In this document: positions 56,069 to 64,000 of the stretch, one piece after another | Numbering within the stretch: the stretch's first letter is position 1 | Layout: each line of letters starts with the position of its first letter | Program-made: the position numbers and the translations under genes | Assembly: GCF_035594125.1 (NCBI RefSeq) | Contig: NC_087156.1 | Coordinates: 10,739,600 to 10,803,599 of the forward strand | Reading direction: 5' to 3' | DNA length: 64,000 nucleotides | Origin: Scylla paramamosain | Taxonomy: Eukaryota > Arthropoda > Malacostraca > Decapoda > Portunidae | The notes under the pieces: generated by a model | Databases searched by the model: none | Told to the model about the DNA's origin: nothing | The model's input: the letters and a program-made list of their open reading frames with translations, nothing else

Positions 56069-56655
56069 CTGAAAATATCAAAACATCCACATAAAAAAGT
56101 GATGCAGCTTGACTATTCTAGAAAGAGCTAAAAATGAAGCATCATGAACAGAACCACCACAAATCCTTTACTGCATCAGTTACAACATACACACGAACAA
56201 AAAACGAAAGAATAAATACTGAAGAAAAACACGAAATGTCATCAATAAAACATGTCAGATTCCTCCAAGCAAGAACACATGGATACATGAAAAACAACAC
56301 TGAAAACAGAACACACTTGAAACGCTAAAAATGTTAAATATGCACAACAGCTGCAACAAAATAAAATGAACAAACACCATTACATATATAACAAGATTAA
56401 ATAACAAAATAAAAAGAAGCAAAAAATAATAAATATAAAGCTTCCCAACATTCAGCAGTACAAACCTTAAAAACAACAGCAATGATATACTTATAAAATA
56501 ATAAGTACCACTTCAGTCTAGCCATAAAAAGTATTCACGGCACAAAACATGAAAATCCTTTTTGGGTATCTCTGCCAAGGTGGCCTGACTCATCTATTCT
56601 TCATTTTTATTATTGTTCAGTAATACAACATATCCGCCTTCCTCCGTTTGTGGTT

Positions 56656-56686
<31 letters not shown>

Positions 56687-57122
56687 CAAACACTCTCTGA
56701 CCACTCCTAGTTAGATACCTGCCTTTTCGTGTGGTTACTGTGAGGACACAGCATGTTACCTATAATGTCTTAAACAACAAAACAACAACAATAACAAAGG
56801 CTCCAGAGACCACAGAGATATCATAGTTGCTGATGGTTCTGGATGTCACCGCTTCTTGGTAAGGATCTCAACAAAAGTGAACACCTGTGAGATCCACCCT
56901 ACTTCATGCTTGTGCTGCTAACTTGTCTGGATGAAGCAATACATTTAGTGTGATACCTTTCACTGGACCTGCCTAGTATAGTTGTGTCTACATATTTCAG
57001 TTCCTGCAGTCATCTGAATAGAAAAGCTTCACTGCAAAGCCAAGATAGTGTTTTGCTGGCAATAACATTCCTATATATGCATTACCAAAGGCATCCTATT
57101 TTTTTTTAGTCCCACTGCTTAC

Positions 57123-57213
57123 CAAACCAATGCCAGACACTCTTTTGATAAGGTCCCACAGGAGGTCATCTTTCTTACCACGGCAAGACTCACACGATTT
57201 TCTCATATTTTCC
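57123..57213 (-). other. Candidate exon X, copy B3
   Basis: 91 nt, acceptor GTTTTCAG and donor TTTG|GTAAGC. Reads CESCRGKKDDLLWDLIKR. Confidence 0.35.
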
Positions 57214-57481
57214 CTGAAAACATATTGATGTTAGTGTTTTCTACGATGCCTTTGCTACTTCAACACTATACATATATATAGAAAAAAAACTTTAACAGCA
57301 AAACAACAAACATGACAGCATCTGCTTAGATTCTATCACCATTGCTGTCTTGAAAGCAAAAACAATTTATATGAAAAAGTGTAACTGAAAAGAGTGTAGG
57401 TTAATTAATGAATGCTTTGATATTCTAAAAAGCTTTGCATTATAAAAGAAAAAAATTGCAGACATTCTCCTGACCAATCAC

Positions 57482-57484
<3 letters not shown>

Positions 57485-57562
<78 letters not shown>
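57485..57562. repeat. (TC)n microsatellite
   Basis: 78 bp, B3 counterpart of 43917-44016. Confidence 0.98.
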
Positions 57563-57565
<3 letters not shown>

Positions 57566-57800
57566 TAAAGACCAGCTAATAAACAAATATATAAATAAAT
57601 ATCCCCATTAAAAGCATTTACTATGTGTAATTCAATCTCCCGTCGTGTGAACACACGAGTAATCACACATCTGAAGAAGGCATGCTGATGAACACCAAGC
57701 TGACGAGCCTTTTTATTTGTTACTCACATTTGAGACTAGCGACCCCTCGGAATATTTAGGCCACTTATCGACTTTTTATGCAAATATACTTTCAATGTAC

Positions 57801-57801
<1 letters not shown>

Positions 57802-57883
<82 letters not shown>
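57802..57883. repeat. (CT)n microsatellite, empty target of the B2 retrotransposon
   Basis: Continuous 82-bp CT array at the point where B2 carries the insertion. Confidence 0.97.
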
Positions 57884-57887
<4 letters not shown>

Positions 57888-57953
57888 TTTATTTCTTCAT
57901 AGGAATGACTATTAAATGCCTTGACTGTTAAGGTTTGTAATGAAACCTGATAT

Positions 57954-58091
<138 letters not shown>

Positions 58092-58269
58092 CAAACAGTT
58101 GTAATGAAAACTCCAGTACATCTGCTTTCATAGAGTTTATATACCAAGCCTCCAGTACTTCCCCTACATAAGGGCTTGATTGAGTACCTTACCCTCTCCT
58201 GGCCCTCTAGTCATACTTCATGGGATCCGACGCTCATAATCATATTAATTGATCTATCATATCAGCTTC

Positions 58270-58272
<3 letters not shown>

Positions 58273-58349
<77 letters not shown>
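58273..58349. repeat. (TC)n microsatellite
   Basis: 77 bp. Confidence 0.98.
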
Positions 58350-58351
<2 letters not shown>

Positions 58352-58532
58352 AGAACTATCAATATACAGGATAGCAGGTTCGAAGTATTCTGTGGTCGTA
58401 AGACTCAGCCTCATCAGACAGTGCGAGCACTTTTATGTTGATCTGCTTCCCTGCAATAATATTTAATGACAATGAGACTTTGGTTGTTAATGAACGTGCC
58501 ATCAGCACGTGCAATGACTGACCGACAGACAA

Positions 58533-58534
<2 letters not shown>

Positions 58535-58611
<77 letters not shown>
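58535..58611. repeat. (CA)n microsatellite
   Basis: 77 bp of pure CA. Confidence 0.98.
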
Positions 58612-58615
<4 letters not shown>

Positions 58616-59735
58616 CCAAGCTGCTATCTGCTGCTATCTAAAAGCTGCTTGACTGTTTCCGTCAGCTTTACCAAATTATTTATAGCTAGGATCTTCTTTA
58701 GGGCACTCAGGAGACTACAGTCACTACACGCGGCCTTTGCACTAAAGAAGGAATAACAAAGGTACATCTACAACAAATACCTATTTTATTTCTATGTTTT
58801 TTTTTTTTTTTCCAGCAATCTGTAAATCTGCGTGGCTGCTGCTCAAGGTGGCAAAGCATTAACAGGAGCTGAGAGTGTGGTGGGATGGATGTTTTGACAG
58901 TATCTGTCCCTTTCTCTCTCCAAGTAGATATTGTAGAGTACCTACCAAATTATCTATAAAAATAAGACGTCTACATTTTGACACAATGAACGATGTTATT
59001 TGACATGTTTGGTGATAACGCCAGTGACAATTAGTAGCCCTGCACACTAAGGATAGTTTCCATGTATTACATATGACCTAACAAATAGAGGTATCTTAGC
59101 ATCACGTCAAGCCATGCATACCAATTTTACCGACACGAAACGTGATCAGGCAGAGGGTTTTGTATTGTTCATTATGCCACAGTTCACACCACACTTTAAA
59201 GATAGTTTTCGGAGATACTGTACATTCATTGGCTGAAAAGTTCTTTATACAGTCATACACATCAGTTACTTTCAACTTGGATCCACTTAGACTAATATGT
59301 ATGAGACTACACTTTTATTTGAAATATTTAGATGCACGGTTCTACTTTATGCTTCTGTTTATCCTACTTAGTACTAAAACAAGAGTGGGATTTCATTAAG
59401 TTTATAAAGGAACGTTACTGAATGCTGTTGACGAGACAACGATGAGACAAATTCTTATTTCAGTTCTACATCACCAGTGTTTTCGGCTTCACTCCAGAAC
59501 AGGACTCCCTAATCTCCTCTCATCCCAAGCAAAGCCTCTTACGAGTAAATCGTTCGTTATTGTCAATCTATTATCTGTTCTTTATATTCAAGAGAAAATA
59601 TGGAAACAGTTGGATCTACTTTTCTATATCATGTCTTCTGGGTTGTGACGGATTTCTTTCTAGCGTCTGCAGCTTAAGAGTGTCAATGAAGAATAATGAC
59701 GCTATTTCACTGAACTTAAAGCTTTCACTGTAAGG

Positions 59736-59737
<2 letters not shown>

Positions 59738-59794
<57 letters not shown>
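59738..59794. repeat. (TC)n microsatellite
   Basis: 57 bp with one CCT slip. Confidence 0.98.
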
Positions 59795-60654
59795 AAACCA
59801 TATCTCGCTCTCAAGTAGAATTCACCTTCTCTCTTTTACCCATCTTTACTATATTTCACTAAGTAAGGCTATTTTCTAAGAAGTAACATCCTAACAATCC
59901 TCCTTCAGCTTGAGTAGCAACACTACTCGTAATTTTATTGCAAACCTTCCAGTTCGACTTCGCTTAGATTACCTTACTTAAGGTTTCCAGTCAAGAGATA
60001 CCCTGCCATGCCTCGCCTCACCCTCCCTAACACTCCGCCAAGACAATGATTCCCTTGGTACCATCGCCGCGTGTACCAGGATGAGAGAAAAGCCGACAGT
60101 CCACTGCTAAGCCATGCGCGGATTAGCGCCGTTAGCATCAGTCCGAGAACACAAGCAATTCAACTGACCTTGGAAAACCTTGAGCTGAAGCCAGGAGGGA
60201 AAGTAAAGTGTGTCTAGAATATGAAAGTGGTAGTTAAGTGAGACTGAAGAGGAGGAGCACAAGTCATGTTGCGATTGACGGATGAAGGCAATCTAGGGAG
60301 AGTGTCGCACAGAGGAGGCGAGACGCAAGGCGCCTTCAGGCCAGTCACTGCTGGTGTCCCTCGCCTCCCCTTCCTGCCTCGCTGCGAGGTGAAGGGGCCA
60401 CTACCACCGCTGCCTCAACACTTACACTACCTTTGCGTCTCAACACTGAAATGCTTGAATGAATGAGAATGAACGGGAAAGTAATGGTCACTTACAATTG
60501 CTTATAACAAGTACATGTTACTAAGTGTTTTAAATCAATCCGTCTGTCTGCGTCTGTCTGTTTATCTCTGCCTCACATCTTCACTATAATGTTCTGTAAG
60601 AAAGAGCATCCCAATCTCTGTTGCTTTGTTGCAGCGCATATATTTGTATTAATG

Positions 60655-60656
60655 TT

Positions 60657-60713
<57 letters not shown>
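60655..60713. repeat. (TG)n microsatellite
   Basis: 59 bp with one A interruption. Confidence 0.98.
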
Positions 60714-60714
<1 letters not shown>

Positions 60715-61953
60715 TGTAACATTGCGAGTGGAACAATATTTACGACTATATTTAGTAGTTTTAGGAAATCAATGACAACTACGTATTGTGCCTGAAAAAT
60801 GGCATACCGTAAGTACGAGGCAATTAGAGAAAAAATATAGTTAGGTCACTGTGTATGCATTTTCTTCACTTACAGTAATTGTTATCACGAAAGAATGTAC
60901 GAGTAACGGAAGAGGCATACGTTTATATTATGCAAACATTATGCTGTATTAATATCCCACTGACTAATTCAGTTGGACTTTTGGTTAATTACTCGGTGCA
61001 GGGCACGGTAAAATATTTATTAAAGTGCTTTACAAAAAAAATTGTACAAATATACTCTTTAGAATGAAATATACCAGTTTCTGCCGCTATTTAAAACTAC
61101 TTTGTCTATGTCTGTGTCTGCCCGCACATCCATCTGTCCCTCTGTCTATTTGTCTGTTTCTCTGTCTGCTTGCTTGCCTTCTATTTTTGCCTGCCTGCAT
61201 GTCTGCCTGCTTCTTTGCCTGCCTATCCTCTTCAAGTTAGGCTGACTATTTCCCTGTCATCCTGTCTGTCTGCCTGCTTTCTTTCTTTCTTTTTTGCATG
61301 TCCATCTACATCTTTCCCAGCCTGTTAGTCTGTCTGCCTCCTTGCTTGCTTGCTTGCCTCCCTGCCTGTTTGTTTGACCGTCTGTCTTCCTGCCTACCTG
61401 TCCGGTCTCTCTCTCTCTCTCTGATGATTACCTAAACAAGTCAACACATTATTCAAATCACAACTACGTAATACCAAGGTACTTGAAGGCTTGTCTGTAA
61501 GTGGTATCAGTGTGAACAGGTTACATCACGCTCCTATACAATCATGATTTGCGCAGCACACCCTCCATAGTAGGTTGGCAGGCACTTCCCACACATTAAG
61601 GAGTCCTTCTTCATTTCACTCTCTAATTTAAACTGCTTTATGCAAATGAAATTAAAGTTCGGGATTTAAATGATCACTTACTTTCTTCGCGCATAACAAA
61701 AATGTGCTGGACAAATATAACGAAAAATATTTACATAAAAAAAACAACATTAATATTCTAGCCACACTTCACAGTAACGAAAGTTTTCATAAATATAGGA
61801 AGATATTGCAAAGGTAGCACTGAAATATTATTTATCACCGTACAACTACCACACCTAATTCCCGGGAGCAGACTCATGCAGGATATAAAAAGACGAAAGA
61901 CCAATAAATAGCGGTAGAGAGTCATGAAAACATGGCAATTCATCAAAGAACTC

Positions 61954-62154
<201 letters not shown>

Positions 62155-62559
62155 AAGGATAATATGAAAAATAGGGCCCTAAGGAGGGCAGGAGGCATGC
62201 AGGCAGGAAGGAAGGAAGACAGAAACAAGTATCAATATAATAAACATAATAAATAATAGTAAATAATAAACAAAAATAATGATAGGGAGATACATTACAT
62301 TGCACGTGTATCTAAGAGTGAACATTACTCACGGCTCACCAGCACTCCCCGGCACACAGCTAATCCTGGCGCTAGTGAGGCTCTGAGGAGGAAAGACGCT
62401 TACTTTCCCTTGGCTTACAAATGAAAGTGTGCTCTACCGTACCTCCCATCAGGAAGTTAAGCTGATGGGCTATTAAAAGATGGAGTGTGCTTTTCAGTAT
62501 TTCAACTTCAGGAACACAGCCACTAGAACAACTAATTGCTTACTGTCCACGGCAGGTAC

Positions 62560-62872
<313 letters not shown>

Positions 62873-63318
62873 CTAATTATATATAGAAATGAAAACGAAA
62901 TTAAATTGGTTAGCTTCCCAGCCACAACAATCGCCCCCGCCACCACCACCACCACCGGCACCACCACCACCAGCACGTCGCCGCCACCAGCTTGAACCGC
63001 AGTCAAAAAGGAGCGCCATACATGTGTTTAATTTCTGGCAAGATTTTTTTTTTTTTTTTTTTTTTTGCAATACCGTAGAAAAACTTGAAACGCCGTCTTG
63101 TTACAGATTAAAAACTCCTTGCCTTCAGGAAATGAGGGCATCTCATTTCATCTATTTTCATTCTTCCCTATAAATTTTCCTTCGGGTTTTCCTTCTCTAA
63201 CCCAGTAAGGTATTTACTTCAGATTTGTTTGCTGTACGGCTTATGACGGAGGGAGTGGAGGGTGAGGAGAGAGCCTTCTGCTTTGCTGTCCTTTAACTTT
63301 ATGTAACTCTTCCTCGCT

Positions 63319-63320
<2 letters not shown>

Positions 63321-63375
<55 letters not shown>
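63321..63375. repeat. (CA)n microsatellite
   Basis: 55 bp of pure CA. Confidence 0.98.
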
Positions 63376-63377
<2 letters not shown>

Positions 63378-63519
63378 AATTAAAGAAATGCTGTTGTTCT
63401 GTCATGTATCCAGTATATTTTGTTTTGTTCTCCACAGGTAATAATTAATGAGGTGCTTTTCCCGTTCCAGTTCTCTGTGACCTCTGGTATTCTTTTAGCC
63501 TGTCTTTTTACTCTGACAG

Positions 63520-63643
63520 GCGATGCTACTGTTACGACGACGACGATGAGAACGAGGACGACGACGATTAGATTAGAGGCACCGCACGCACGACGGCAAA
63601 AACGACAGTGATGATTTTTGTAAAGTTAAGCACCAGTAGTAGT

Positions 63644-63692
<49 letters not shown>

Positions 63693-63696
63693 ACAA

Positions 63697-63741
<45 letters not shown>

Positions 63742-63746
63742 GAGTT

Positions 63747-63803
<57 letters not shown>

Positions 63804-63965
63804 TGTAGTAGTAGTAGTAGAAGTAGAAGTAGTAAGTGTAGTAGTTGCTAATTTTGTTGTTGTTCTTCTTGTGGAAGGAAGGAAAAAGCAGCAATACCAA
63901 CAAGAGCAGCAAGATCAGCGACGGCAACAGCAGCACCAGCAGCAGCAGCAGCAGCAGGAGCAGCA
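63520..63965 (+). repeat. GAC/CAG/AGT triplet-repeat region (B3)
   Basis: B3 counterpart of 11381-11822. A duplicated GATTA (near 63566) shifts the Ser-rich frame, and the AGT array is interrupted by AGA units. Confidence 0.85.
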
Positions 63966-64000
63966 GCATATTTAGTGTAATAATCTCCAACAGATAAAAC

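Overview
This window is repeat-dominated, intron- or intergenic-type DNA from an arthropod, most likely a decapod crustacean. The grounds are the very large number of long GA/CT, TA, CA and trinucleotide microsatellites, a block of the arthropod telomere pentanucleotide (TTAGG, seen as CCTAA), several 5'-truncated CR1- and jockey-like retrotransposons resembling those common in decapods, and GT-AG introns. No prokaryotic gene, operon, CRISPR array or rRNA is present, and no intact host protein gene can be defended. Species cannot be named from the sequence.

Layout. A block 'A' (1-1780) has a second copy at 22212-24216. A block 'B' occurs three times in the same orientation: B1 1782-12425, B2 about 40750-53106, and B3 about 54231-64000 (continuing past the window). 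B2 and B3 also share about 1 kb of upstream sequence containing a Tigger-like element. They are separated by a 100-N assembly gap (53107-53206), so they may be tandem duplicates or two unmerged haplotypes. B1 has its own 1.2-kb insertion and an inserted telomeric-repeat patch. B2 alone carries a young non-LTR retrotransposon with an intact reverse transcriptase reading frame (44277-46127).

Between the B copies: 12900-14900 is an unusual array of about 17 short hairpin-forming modules, with a tRNA-derived SINE at its right end (to 15073). 15100-22200 holds retroelement relics, a hAT-like non-autonomous element with an 8-bp target duplication, and a possible GC-rich promoter. 25981-27394 is a broken C2H2 zinc-finger gene relic with recognisable splice sites. 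27900-28600 is a degenerate minisatellite. 32191-34530 is a jockey-like element containing a CR1 fragment. 35640-36265 is a large inverted repeat built around CT/TA/GA microsatellites. 37044-40640 is a CR1 element interrupted by an internally deleted Tigger element.

Apart from the retrotransposon reverse transcriptase and the DNA-binding remnant of the Tigger transposase, coding claims are weak. Two short exon-like segments on the minus strand of each B copy keep splice sites and length in all three copies, but their substitutions do not look protein-constrained. They are offered as candidates for a non-coding or unrecognised transcript. Most open frames in the window are translations of microsatellites.
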